Origin: Epiperipatus broadwayi
Taxonomy: Eukaryota > Onychophora > Udeonychophora > Euonychophora > Peripatidae
Length of the DNA: 64,000 nucleotides
NCBI GenBank assembly: GCA_028023455.1
Contig: JAQFVV010000551.1
Location: forward strand, 60,001-124,000
Reading direction: 5' to 3'
The position numbers and the translations under genes are program-made. Below, piece after piece: positions 35,909-46,656 of this stretch. Within the stretch, counting starts at the first letter, position 1; each line of letters opens with the position of its first letter. The notes under the pieces are model-generated. The model saw only the letters and a list, made by a program, of their open reading frames with translations. It had not been told where the DNA came from and did no database searches.

Positions 35909-37209
35909 ATATATATAAATCTTTGCAAAACAAAGTGGAGCCTTGTGCAGTGAAAAATGAAATGAGTATGCTGTTCTGATAGCGAAAGTTGGATTAATAC
36001 CATTGACTTAAAATCAAGAGCAAAAGAATCATTTATTAATAATAAATCTATAAATAGGAAGTAGATGGTTGTAGAATTGAAACCTATTCTGAGAGATCTA
36101 GTGATCGACATCATTGTCATGTTCAATCATTATCAGTTCACTGTAAGATAGTTTTTCCACATTTAATCCAGCTTCTCCCATCTCTTGTCTGTCTGCTCCA
36201 TAACATTATGGCAAATTCTTATTTCATCTATCAATCTCATCTGTTGACTTTCTAAGTCTTGTACAGTCTATCAATTATCAGTTCTTTTACTGTGGTTTAG
36301 TCAATTCCATTTCAATTTTTTAATTAAATGACCTCAGTGATACTTATTTGTCTCTTACCCATGTATTTTATTTTTGTTCTTTTTATTCCCAACATCCATC
36401 TCTCCATTTTTCACTAATGGCATTAAATATCTATATCTCAGTTTTATAGGTAGTGCTAGTAAAACAAAATTATTAAAAACCCTTCTTTCCAAACACATAG
36501 GCATACTCTCTTTACATTATTTCTATCAAAAGCAAACATCCAGGTTTAATTTTATGATTAATTTTATGTATTATGTTTCCATCTCTATTAGTAATCTGAC
36601 CAAAGTATTTGTAATTATTAATTTCATCAAATTCATTATTATCAGTCTTTATTTCTTTCTTGGGGGAAAGTCCATTCAACATTACTTTAATCTTTTTAGC
36701 TACTTTCATCTAATAACTCTTGTAACATTTCCTGAATATTTAAAACATTATTTTCAAAAAAGAACCACCCTATATAGTCAATATTCTTTAAATAATCTCA
36801 GTTTATGTTTACACCCTTAGCTTCCCATTTTATACCCCAAAATACTTTTTGTAAAATTGCTGTAAAAAAATTCAAGATATAGAATCAACACAAGATCACA
36901 ATCTCTTATACTAGCACATAATTGTTTATAAACAAGGCAAAACTCTCCATACAGTAGTGCCACCCTGTGCCAATCAGAGTAATCAATGGATGCCAGAAGG
37001 CTTGTGCATAAAATCCCTATCTAATGCCTGCTCATTCAATATCCCCAGACTACTGAGTTCAGATCCATATGACTGTATAAGCTATTGAGCTTAAATTGAA
37101 AATATTGTGTTTTCCAATTTCATTCTCATAGTTTTATAGTTAAGTAGAGATAAAAGGTGGTTGCTGGAAAGTTGCATTAGATCCTAAGATCTAGATGCAG
37201 TGCTCTCAG

Positions 37210-37268
37210 ATCCAAAGCTCCTCACTGATGAAGACCACAAGCCAGAAACTAGTCTGGGGATATTGGAT
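37210..37268 (+). ncRNA. Type I hammerhead ribozyme, family A, intact core (copy R2-a)
   Basis: Outer stem I is ATCCAA (37210-37215) with TTGGAT (37263-37268). Inner stem I is TCCTCA (37219-37224) with TGGGGA (37255-37260), with internal loops AGC and TA. The core box CTGATGA is at 37225-37231, GAAA at 37245-37248, and the minimal stem III is AC-TA-GT. Cleavage is predicted after C37254 of the GTC triplet. Stem II (GAC/GCC, loop CACAA) has one A-C mismatch and an A-A at the 10.1/11.1 position. All core bases are present. Confidence 0.8.
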
Positions 37269-37656
37269 GAGTAGGTATTAGATAGGGATTTTATGCACAA
37301 GCCTTCTGGCATCCATTGATTACTCTGGTTGGCACAGGGTGGCACTATTGTATGGAGAGTTTTGCCTTGTTTATAAACAATTATGTGCTAGCATAAGAGA
37401 TGGTTATTATGTGATGCTTAATGGTTTAACACCAATCCTGCTAATAGGATAGTGGTGGCTATGGTTGTTAAAGAACCAAAAAAAATGTATGGGTGCTGAA
37501 CTGAGTTCAGACCCATATGACTATATAAACTATTGAGCTTAATTGAAAAATATTGTGTTTTCAATTTCATTCTCTTAGTTTTATAGTTAAGTAAAGATAA
37601 AACGTGGTTGCTGGAGGGTTGCATTAGATCTTAAGATCTAGAAGCAGTGCTCTCAG

Positions 37657-37715
37657 ATCCAAAGCTTCTCACTGATGAAGGCCACAAGGCAGAAACTAGT
37701 CTGGGAATATTGGAT
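37657..37715 (+). ncRNA. Type I hammerhead ribozyme, family A, intact core (copy R2-b)
   Basis: Same layout as R2-a: ATCCAA/TTGGAT outer stem, CTGATGA at 37672-37678, GAAA at 37692-37695 and GTC ending at 37701. The inner stem I is TTCTCA with TGGGAA, whereas R2-a has TCCTCA with TGGGGA. Both strands changed together, so a C-G pair became T-A. Stem II can form as GCC/GGC. This covariation is direct evidence that the structure was selected. Confidence 0.82.
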
Positions 37716-39449
37716 GAGTAGGCATTAAATAGGGATTTTATGCACTAGCCTTCTGGAATCCATTGATTACTCTGGTTGTCACAGGGTGGCACTACTGTAT
37801 GGAGAGTTTTGCCTTGTTTATATGGAATCAATCTGTTGAACACCATTCTCACTGTTAATCCTCTTAGTATTAGGTAAAAAAATTAGAATGTGATAACATT
37901 CCATTCTACATCTTGTTGATCCATTGCATTAATCACTGCAGAAAAGCCTATCAGAGTCAAATGCCTTTTCATAATTTATAAATTTAAAACATAATAGCAA
38001 TTCACATTCATTGGTCTTTTCTATAAATTCTCTCAATACTGTACTTGGATGTGATCCACTGGATAAAAATTTTTTAAATTTATCTTGTTCTTTTGGTTGA
38101 AAAGAACCTAAAGTTTAGCTGTAAACAGTTGTAATTATCTTGATGAAGATTATATAAAACTGATGATGAATGATAGGTTTGTAATTCCTAATATCTCCTT
38201 TATCAACTTTCTTAAATATCATTATTACTTCTGCTTTCTTTTCAATCAACTATACATCTTTATCATTTAAATAATTGTTTTATAACTTTGCATAACATTT
38301 TTTCTATTTTTCAAAACTATATACCAAATGTCCAACTATGATAAAGATATGTCAGTTCATTGGAGAAGTAATTTAAAATGATAAGAAAATAATTGTATAA
38401 TGATAACGATGGATTGGAATGCTTTATAGTAGTGTAAAAAATAATAATATAAGAATTTAGAATATTATGAAATAGGATTAAAAAGTGAAAGAGGGGGGGT
38501 AAATAATTAAGTTTCCCTAAAGGGAATATTACGATTAGGAAGAAAAATTCAGATGATAGGAACAGATTTTATTTGTATGTTAATTCAGAATAGAATCAAA
38601 CAACATTTAAAAGGTTGTTGACAGAATCTTAAAGAATAAAAGCAAATTTCTAGAATATAATGTAATGTGAATTAAAAAAATGAAAGGACATTAATTATTA
38701 AAATTAAATATTAAAAGTAAAATCATATTTTTGTTTAAGACTAGTAATTTTAAATAATAGAAAGTTAAATGTAAAATAAATTTAAATATTAGGTGGGAGC
38801 TATTCAAAGAAAATCGGAAAAAAATATCTAAATAGTATTTTGAAATGGATAAAAATAAATAAATAAATAAAAACAAAGTGTTGCTTTAGTGAGAATATAA
38901 TTGATAAAAGAAAATAAATAGCAAAAATGTTTTTTAAAAAATGAATAAATTAGATAATAATGCATAAAAAGATTATCATTGAAATGAGACATCTACTAGA
39001 TAAAGGTAAATAATTATAGTGATTAGGAAAAGTTTTGGAAAAAATATACAATTAATTTATTAATAAATTTTATTTTATAGTAAAATAAAACAATACGGTA
39101 TGAAAGACTGACTTCAGAAATGAGATTATGATTAAATAAAAGAATAGTAAATTTTAAAAAAAAGAAAGAAAAAATTATAAAATGTATGTGCTTTTTATAG
39201 TAGAAGTAATAAGTTTTCGGATGTCATATTAAAAAAAAAAAAGAAAATGGACGAAATTGGGTATAACAAATGATTTTAAGATGCTATTTATTAGCGAACA
39301 TTATAAAAAAATCTGGAAAAAATTCCAATCAAGATACAGCTTCATTAGTGGCTTTACGAGTCCTTAGTTGTTGTAGTCACAGATTTGACAATCACTAACT
39401 ATATGGTAATTACTTGTATAATTTATATACTTGGAATCTAGATATAATA

Positions 39450-39812
39450 TAGGGGATTTGAACACAGATTTTCAATCTCCCTTCAGGTATCCACTCTATC
39501 CCATGATCACATACATGTGAAAAAGATCAGAATTTCAATTGTATAATTGAAGAGTTGGAGGGTGAAATAGATTGAAAACTATCCATTAAAATTTGAAGAT
39601 TTGCTATCTTAATATAATCCGAGCATTGATTATATGTGTGTGGGAAATGATGATTTGGAGCAGTTGATGAGTGCTGGTTCAGAATGAAGTACATATATTG
39701 GAGATCATTTATCTTTTGCACATGTGTATTGTCATTTGTGCTGGTTGTATGAGATAGAGTGAATAGTGAAGAAAGTTTGACAGTCTGTGTTCAAATCCCA
39801 TATATTATATGG
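39450..39812. mobile_element. Family B repeat, inverted pair with short left arm
   Basis: The antisense left arm (39450-39530) starts GGGGATTTGAACACAGA. After about 20 unrelated bases, a sense copy runs from 39545 to the matching end TGTGTTCAAATCCC. The left arm stops roughly 15-20 bases from the predicted ribozyme cleavage point of the family. Confidence 0.65.
39650..39710 (+). ncRNA. Hammerhead ribozyme, family B, decayed
   Basis: Core box reads TTGATGA and GAAA reads GAAG. The outer stem I part AGATCAT is conserved. Recognisable only by comparison with the other copies. Confidence 0.5.
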
Positions 39813-40424
39813 TAATTTGTATTTACCATAAACAAAAAAGTCAAAAATAATAGCAATCTCTTCATATATGCATTTAAGAATGTATAATTTTTTATTTTTT
39901 TCAAGTTCAAGTTATCAGTTTCCAGTTACATTTGGAAATAATTAAATCAATTTCATAGTATTAAGTACCTATATAAAACATTTTATATTATAATTGTCTT
40001 TACTATTATATATCCCCTTCAAAAAAGATAGAGAAAGAAAGAAAATAAGTTTGAATTAATTTAAATAATTGCATACGTCAAAGACTGTTTAAGTCTATGT
40101 TTGATCCGAAAAAAAAAATATTGTCTATCCTTTCAATGATTTGATAGTCAATTTATTATATTTTATTTGCACTACTTATTTATTTTTAATTTGGCTTCAA
40201 TTTAATGTATGTTTGGAAGTAACTTTACTCTAATTCATTAAAAAAAAAAAATTATAACTACTTTACTAGTACTCAATATGGCAGTTATACCAGTAAGTTG
40301 GCTATAACTATTATATATATATGTGTGAGTGTGTGTAAATGTTTGTATAATAACAATTATATAGTTAATTCCAGTGTTTTGTTTTATTATATATATTAAT
40401 TGCATGATGCATATATATATTTAG

Positions 40425-40564
40425 AAAAAGGACAATTACCAGTAATTGCTCAAAATGGTCTGACCACTGATCTTGAACTAGATCAGGCTGTACTCATTCT
40501 TAACTGGACAGACACATATCTTAGCAACATAAGTATTTTTGCTAGAAGTGAAGAATGTTATAAG
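40425..40564 (+). CDS. HGSNAT: HGSNAT-like gene, exon 2 (luminal domain)
   Basis: Internal exon of 140 bp encoding about 47 residues. Key stretches are LELDQAVLILNWTD and the SEECYK end. The family has a conserved LDQA motif at the start of its luminal domain and a Ser-Glu-x-Cys-Tyr-x-Cys element before the next exon; both are seen here, with the second cysteine supplied by exon 3. The acceptor is an AT-rich ...TATTTAG and the donor is AAG|GTGAGT. The exon starts in phase 1 and ends in phase 0, matching its neighbours. Two possible N-glycosylation sequons (N-W-T and N-I-S) suit a luminal location. The upstream ATG at 40400 lies in the intron and is not a start. Confidence 0.85.
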
Positions 40565-41429
40565 GTGAGTCTAGTTCTATTTACTTTAACTTTTATATTG
40601 ATAATCATTTGATTTTTTTGTTATTGTTCTTATTGCAAAATATATAATGTATTTGAGTATATAATATGTATGCACACTTATACAGTTGTTTTAAAAAATG
40701 GTAGATGGCATTTTGGTATGTTTTGAGATTTTTTTTATACTGTTCATATATATTATATATATATTGTAACTAAATATTACCCTAAACATAGATTAAAAAA
40801 TATTCACATATTAATAAGAGGCCATCAAAAGAGCTAAATGTAAAATAATATCACATAAGATATTTTCGAAGTATCTTCTGTATTTGAGGAAATGAAAAAT
40901 AAATAAAAAAGATGCAAACAGCCAGAACTATTGTTTTAAAGTTTCCACCATATCAGTAACTGTACCTGATCCAAAGTATTTTTCTGGAATCAATAATTCA
41001 ATATATTTTAGAATTTGGGGAAAGTATTTCGTTTTTGTAGTCTTTGACATCATTAATGATTGTAATTTTAATTTTTAGATAATCAGATTTTTAAAATGAG
41101 AATAGCTCTTAGGCTATGTTGATTATTTGTTGATTATATTAAATAAAGATTTCCTTATATCTATCTGGTGTGAATTTAAACCTGACCCTTAATGATTTCA
41201 CTTATCAGAAAACTTGTCTCTTTAATTACTGTTGTGTTTGGTTAGGCTTACAGGTTCGGTTCAAAACCAACAAACACACACACAAAAAAACAATTACTCA
41301 ACAATTAATATGTACAATTTATTAATATTGTAATTTCCGATTTTTCTTCACTATTGATAATTATGTAATATTAAATACGCTTAATGTATATAGTGAAATT
41401 AAATTCAACGATTATATTAATATTTCTTA

Positions 41430-41845
41430 AGGCTAAGCGCTTTCAGAGCTTACAACTCATATTCATAGCCTTCTAACGTAGTAATTTATGCAAATCCATG
41501 CAAGCTTATTTATATTGTCCATCTCTTTGAAATGGAAAAGCATGTATCTCTCCTGTTTATTGCTTTCAAATCTCTTGATATATACCATGTTTCTTTAACC
41601 TTTCTTTTGATGTCATTTCTTTCAGTTGCAATTATTCTAGCATTTGCAGGTTCATATTCGTGATTAGTCTCTTTTTGGTAGTCCACAAATACTGAGCTGC
41701 CTTCATTTCTTCTTAATACTCTTTTGTATAAGTATTTGTGCTGAGCCACTCTATTGTTTATCGTGGCCCGAGTCTCACCATAGTATACTGCACCGCAGTT
41801 TGCCTGAGGGCATGCCAACTTGTACCCCAAAAAATATACACACTT
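41430..41845 (-). pseudogene. PLE GIY-YIG endonuclease and 3' end
   Basis: The minus-strand frame from 41830 to 41510 (106 residues) reads GYKLACPQANCGAVYYGETR, then NNRVAQHKY, NHEYEP, then a charged C-terminal helix. These are the GY(K)...C-x4-C...YYGET...R...H landmarks of the PLE-type GIY-YIG nuclease. The frame is intact over this stretch but does not start with a natural Met. The 3' sequence beyond the stop, around 41440-41480, has a GCTCTGAAAGCGC motif typical of PLE tails in my reading. It is distinct in sequence from the endonucleases at 19.9 and 45.1 kb. Confidence 0.75.
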
Positions 41846-42330
41846 GTTAGTTAAACAATAATATACATATATGGTTTATACAAGTTAATGCTGAGGTAGT
41901 CGTGCCGAATACGGAACTCACTTCCAGCTAAATGATTAACCTGCCTCATGAACTCTGGTAAGATTCTTCTGGCTATGTATTTAGCTTGCCTCGAGTCGAA
42001 TGCAGATGTAGCAGTTTCTAGTCTGTAGGTGGATTTGCCTCACTGCATGGACATCATGATAATGAGTAGAGAAACTAGCCTTGCTGATGGCAAAGGGTTT
42101 ATTAAAGAGCATGTTCAGTCGTTCAAGCTGACAGAAGTAATTCTCTATCTCTCTCTAGCCTTGCCTCATAAAGGCTGACTATTTAATGGCAGATCCCCTA
42201 TCTTACTGGAAACATGCGAATTAGGTGTGCAAACCCCAGTGAAGGATTTAATCCCTTTGGATGGCAACAGGGTACTAGCCAATCAGATAAGGAATCTGAA
42301 ATAGTCCACTTCTAAAGGCAAAGTCAGATG
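41846..42330 (-). pseudogene. Probable upstream linker part of the same PLE (GC-richer than its surroundings)
   Basis: Directly upstream of the 41.5-kb endonuclease on the minus strand. Broken frames read ARRILPEFMRQVNHLAG and SEFRIRHDYLSIN, then run into the endonuclease through a short AT-rich gap. I infer it is the connector between reverse transcriptase and nuclease. No reverse transcriptase catalytic motif is seen. Base composition is clearly less AT-rich than the neighbouring intron. Confidence 0.4.
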
Positions 42331-43700
42331 ACAATTACTAAAATGCCAAGTATAAACAATCGTTTTATATTTGCAGGCATTCTGAAAAAGAGAGTTATAT
42401 AATGATATTGATAGCGCATGTAAAAAGAAGTTATTTCTATTATTTTATCTTTAATTTTAAAATGCTATATTTCTTAATATATATATACGTCTGTGTGTAA
42501 TTATATATTGAATTATTTTTATTATGAGAGTTAATTATTATATATTTTTAGAAAAATTTAAACTTTACTTTTGTTTTTCCAAATAGATGTAATTGCTAGC
42601 AATAACCTACATGTTAGTGTATAATACAACGTTCTTCGTCGATTGATATTATTATCTTTTCTTCTTTGTGTGATATTAATCTGACCAGTAACAGTACTAG
42701 CATGGGAATCGAACTGTTTAATATATATAAATAAAATTTGAATTTTCTAAAAACATTTAACAATAAAGAATATTATAAATATATCTGAATTTTAATAAAA
42801 GATTAAATGAATAAAATAATTTCTAGCTTAATAATAAAAAATGATTAATGCTTTTTAAGTATTTGCTAAAAAGTGATAATTGTTAATAAATCTTTGTAAA
42901 AAAAAATACTACTTGCAGAGTAAAGTTATATATACAATCATAAAACTAATTAAACAACCCACTGCATAGCAGAAGGTTCTCCAACTTTTAACTACGGAAA
43001 ACAATAAACGAAAAGACAATATACACCACACTACTTACCTGCTAGTTGTTTTCTTGTTTACTTCTAGCTAAGAATAAATAGATATCCATTTACTGACCAA
43101 TTAGTTAGATTAGTTATGGGTCGTCTACCTAAAAAGAAAATTCTATGTTTAAACCTGAAAATATTTTTTGGTGTTCAACATCAGATCAAGTTCCCAAGAA
43201 ACAAATATTCTCTATTATCTGATGAGGCTCTTCACATAAAATATATCACTGTAATCTTATTTCAGAACTAAAAACAGTAATTTATATATACTAAAAATAC
43301 TACTGCGATTAATTATCGGAGAAATTATTATTTAAATTTTTGTAATATAATTTTCTCTTAATTAGACCTTTATATTATTTGCTTAACAAAAATTTACATA
43401 TAAAGTACTTTTAGTATATAAAATATGATGCATGTCGGTTACTTGGTTAATAAATCTGTTTTTGTTTTTTTGAATATTTATTATAGGTGCGAGGTGCGTG
43501 TGTGTTAAGAATCCTTATCACTTTTATTTAAATTATTAAAATATTAAGTATACACTATATGTATATATGCAATATACGTATGTTAAGGAATCTACTATAA
43601 AAATCTTGTTGAGTATTTATATATGTAAATACATAAAACATAAAATTGATCTTATATGAACCTATATATATATATTATTATTATTATTATTACTTTATAG

Positions 43701-43822
43701 TGTAAATTAGAATTCCTTGCTTCGATTGTTAATGCAACAATTCTGATCGTAGATACTGCTTTCGCTATTCGATTTGAAGTTGTAAATGTTTCTGATCCCG
43801 GAATAAATAATTCTTTATGCAG
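43701..43822 (+). CDS. HGSNAT: HGSNAT-like gene, exon 3 (luminal domain)
   Basis: Internal exon of 122 bp encoding about 40 residues, beginning CKLEFLASIVNATILIVDTA and ending in NNSLC plus two bases. The acceptor is CTTTATAG and the donor is CAG|GTAAGC. It enters in phase 0, as exon 2 requires, and leaves two bases (AG) that make an Arg codon with the first base of exon 4. The first cysteine completes the C-Y-x-C element begun in exon 2. The last cysteine precedes the conserved Y-x-F-G-E motif in exon 4. Sequons N-A-T, N-V-S and N-N-S fit a luminal segment. No stop or frameshift is seen. Confidence 0.85.
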
Positions 43823-44050
43823 GTAAGCTAATTTTTAAATATACTATCAATATTTTTCACTCTTTTTCTCGTTCTATATATATTGATTAAAATGTATAAA
43901 GGTAAACTAGAGATTGTAATAAATTAATATCTACTAATTTACATACTCTTGCCAAATAATTGATATAGCGTTACACATTGAATTTACGTATGTGTGTGTG
44001 TAAAGACGGGTTGTTAATGTAATTGGTTTAAGAAATCTTTTTAATTTTAC

Positions 44051-44163
44051 TTTTTTTTTCATATGTCATAGCATCGGCCGGGAGGCGAACCCACAACAAA
44101 TCTGCAAACAACTACTTGCTTGCAAGGCGGCTGCGATGACCTCTCGGCTAACAACGCTTGACT
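44051..44163 (-). mobile_element. tRNA-derived SINE, copy 3, with target duplication
   Basis: A reverse-oriented and well preserved copy. It is flanked by the 12-bp direct repeat AATTTTACTTTT at 44043-44054 and 44165-44176. The left repeat overlaps the poly(T) that is the tail. B box (complement) is in GGAGGCGAACCC. Confidence 0.85.
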
Positions 44164-45059
44164 AAATTTTACTTTTCTATTTAGAAATTTTGAAGTTTTG
44201 CAATTTATCTGCAGAAATGAGTTTTTTTCTTATTCTGAAATGTAACTTTAAACACTCTTTGCTCAATGGAATTTCTCTTATTTTTTCGTTTTAAATTTTA
44301 AAATTTTGAATTTTCGCAGTTTCAATTTGTTCATGCCTGAAATTTAGCTTAATCTTACTTTTCTTACTTAAATATATGTGGTTTTCTTAGCTTTCATAAA
44401 AGTTTCAAGATTTTTGATTTAGACTCTTAATTCATCTTTTTTAATTTCAGCATTTTTAGTATAGTGTGTGCTAAAAAGCTTGCAGAATCAAGAAAAGAAT
44501 AATTTCTAAAATAATTCATCTAATAAAATTTCTCTCCTGTGTTGATCCACAGCCCATTGTATATGGAATTTCCATTTGCAGTATATAAAGTTCAGACAGT
44601 ATATGAAATAATGTGAATTGAACATTATAAGCAGTTGAATTGTCTATTGAAATTAAACAAAATATTTCTGTAAGGTCTCTATATAAGAGATTGATGTCCT
44701 ATATATAAAACTGAACTGCATATATGTCATAGCCTTTTATACATAGCTGCAAATTTAAAATAAAGGGGGGAAGTAGATTGAATGTTGGTGAAAGCGATAG
44801 AATGTTTTTATACACTCTCTTTTAGATATTTATGGCTCTTTGAAATATATATATATAAATAACAATATCTTATGAATGTATTAAAGAAAAATAAAATAGA
44901 CTGAAATTTATTTATTGTAAAAGAAACGAATAGGAGTTATTAAAATTAAAAAGCAAATAAAAAGTTATCAACATCTAATATGCATATTGAATGTCTTTGG
45001 AGTTCTAACATCTACAAAGCCTAAACTTGAAATGCTGAAAACAAAAAAAACTGCATCTA

Positions 45060-45305
45060 TGAATTGGAAAATCATATATTGATGAGACCAGTCATCCCAT
45101 TGAAAAGTGCTTGAAAGAACATAAACTGATGATTAGAAGAGAGAAAACAGATGTGTCTAAGGTAGCAGACCATGTATGTACCAATGAACATAAGTTTAAT
45201 TGGGGAAATACAAAAATATTGGATAGAGAAGAAAAGGTACAAAGAAGAAAATTTAAAGAAGCTGCTCACATGATAATGGCAAAAAAATTCCACAAGCCAA
45301 TTTAG
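45060..45305 (+). pseudogene. PLE GIY-YIG endonuclease fragment
   Basis: The frame reads SYIDETSHPIEKCLKEHKLM, then VADHVCTNEHKFNW, KILDREEK and RRKFKEAAHMIM. This is the second half of a PLE nuclease domain with YIGET changed to YIDET. The (x)AxH, H-x-F-W and (R)R-x-x-KEA motifs are in order. The first half, with the Cys pair, is missing. It ends with a stop at 45303-45305. Confidence 0.7.
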
Positions 45306-45420
45306 TGTGACTGTATATAATGTATGGAAACAACTAATCAACTTTACTCTTAGAAAAAAGTGGATAAATCAGGAGGAACCTCGTAGATATAAGTATATGA
45401 AATTTCTACTGATTGTTGCC

Positions 45421-45700
45421 TTTGGCAGGATCGCTCAGTTGGTTAGAGTGTTACTTTAAAATTCAATAATCAAGAATCTAAGAATGCAGGTTCAAATCCC
45501 ATGCTAGTACTGTCACTCATCAGGCCAGCAACACCTGAAGAAGAGGGGAGAATGATACCTCTTGAAACATTGTGCATATACTAACCTGTTTGATGTGCTA
45601 TTACTAACAGTTGAATGTATTTGGAATATTTAAATAAAGTTAAATTTTTCTAAAGACATTCAATGCACATATTAGATTATGGAAATGTCCAATATAAGAA
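45421..45700 (+). mobile_element. Second SINE type with tRNA-like head
   Basis: Begins TTGGCAGGATCGCTCAGTTG, which resembles an A box with tRNA 5' end, and has a B box GGTTCAAATCCC about 65 bp later. A tail of about 200 bp follows and ends near AATGTCCAATATAAG. A 5'-truncated relative lies at 16590-16770 and shares the tail, including the (C/A)CTG...GAGGAGAAT and GACATTCA blocks. Confidence 0.65.
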
Positions 45701-46235
45701 TACAACAAGAACACCATTATCACAAACCTTCAGGAAAACACTAAGCATGGTTTGTTTCAAAACAAATTTAAATTTATAAAAGAAGAAATACATAAATAAT
45801 ATATTTTCTTTCATTTCTATTTCTCTTTTTTTCTTATTTTAAATTGATAAACATCTAATTGAATTTTGATTAAAATAGATAAGTTAATTTTGGGTGCAAG
45901 AGCACTTAATTTGTTGGATAACATGTTTTTAATACGATGATGATGAGTTATGAATTAGTTGTGAAAATTGATTTAAATCAGAACATGGTTTTGCTAGTAG
46001 AGTGAATCAAAGAATTACAGAAGCTTTGTGCTTTCCATAGTGAAATTAAATGTAGCAGCTGTGACCTTGCTAATGAGAGAAGATTAATGATGAAATAACC
46101 AAGAAAACTACTTGTGCTGCTTTAATGTGAATTTCTAGTATTCCCTTATAAGTGTTCATTTCTGCATAGCATATAACCCCATAGAAAAAAATTACAAAAT
46201 CCAGTTAAGTGATGCCCATCTTCATTTGAAAAAAT

Positions 46236-46275
46236 GTTTCTGGCTTGTGGCCTTTGTCAGTGAGGATCCTTGGAT
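46236..46275 (-). ncRNA. Hammerhead ribozyme, family A, truncated after GAAAC
   Basis: Minus strand reads ATCCAAGGATCCTCA, CTGACAA (G8 mutated), GGCC-ACAA-GCC region, GAAAC, then leaves the family consensus. The element edge is therefore inside the ribozyme. Confidence 0.65.
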
Positions 46276-46656
46276 TTGAGAGCACTGCACCTAGATCTTA
46301 AGATCTAATGTAATCCTCCAGCAGCCACTATTTATCTCTACTTGACTACAAAACTATGAGTCTTAAATTGAAAACACTAATATTTTCAATCCAAGTTCAT
46401 AGGTCTAAATTCAGTTCAGTACCTATACATTTTGATGACTTTTGGTTTTTTAATAACCATATGGAGCCACCACTATCCTATTATGCAGGATTGATTTTAA
46501 GCCAATAAACACCACATAACCACCATTTCTTATGCTTGCTTATACCTATTATTAACTCAGGCAAAACTCTCTATACATATTGCCAATCAGTGCAAGCCAG
46601 GGTAATCAATGGATGCCAGAAGGCTTGTGCATAAAATCCCCATCTAGTGCCTACTC

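Larger units (their letters stand above)
36889..37821 (+). mobile_element. Family A hammerhead repeat, inverted fragment plus tandem dimer (R2)
   Basis: 933-bp insertion in a LINE. ATAGAATCAA at 36879-36888 and ATGGAATCAA at 37822-37831 form a 10-bp duplication with one mismatch. A short antisense fragment (36889 to about 37056) is followed by nearly two sense units with a period of 447 bp. The antisense part stops within about 5 bp of the position matching the predicted ribozyme cleavage site. Both sense ribozymes keep their catalytic core. Confidence 0.82.
36130..38330 (-). pseudogene. RTE-like LINE reverse transcriptase, degenerate, split by a family A repeat
   Basis: Minus-strand frames give EQDKFKKFLSSGSHP, EFIEKTNEC and FINYEKAFDS (37944-37993), the RTE-type order EQ-x-GFR...DHI...EK...YEKAFD around the first catalytic aspartate. 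Left of the insert at 36889-37821, the frames give VMLNGLSP and YFGQITNRDGNIIHKINHKI (about 36590-36690), the segment that follows the reverse transcriptase core. RRVFNNFVLLALPI follows at about 36430-36500. The YADD region is not readable. Many stops make it inactive. Confidence 0.7.
18024..40424 (+). other. Intron 1 of the HGSNAT-like gene
   Basis: About 22.4 kb between exons 1 and 2. It holds a PLE copy, family A and B hammerhead repeats, a palindromic pair, a SINE, an LTR element and an RTE-like LINE, listed separately. Between these (18030-18595, 20780-21285, 21530-22250, 23450-25600, 26260-27845, 38340-39445 and 39815-40400) I see only AT-rich sequence with short homopolymers and microsatellites, and no gene. 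Confidence 0.75.
40565..43700 (+). other. Intron 2 of the HGSNAT-like gene
   Basis: About 3.1 kb from GTGAGT to TTATAG. The only recognisable content is a minus-strand PLE 3' part (41.43-42.33 kb). The rest (40565-41430 and 42340-43700) is AT-rich with short (TA)n and (ATT)n runs. Confidence 0.75.

Noticed and set aside
36374-36820. 148-codon plus-strand open frame
   Set aside because: It is the antisense of the minus-strand LINE, whose own frames carry recognisable motifs.
45520-45580. Hammerhead-like string in the second SINE (CTGAAGA, AGAGG...CCTCT, GAAAC)
   Set aside because: Stem II fits only if it takes a core base or leaves an extra T before GAAA, the triplet at the cut position is GTG (not allowed), and the flanks do not form stem I.
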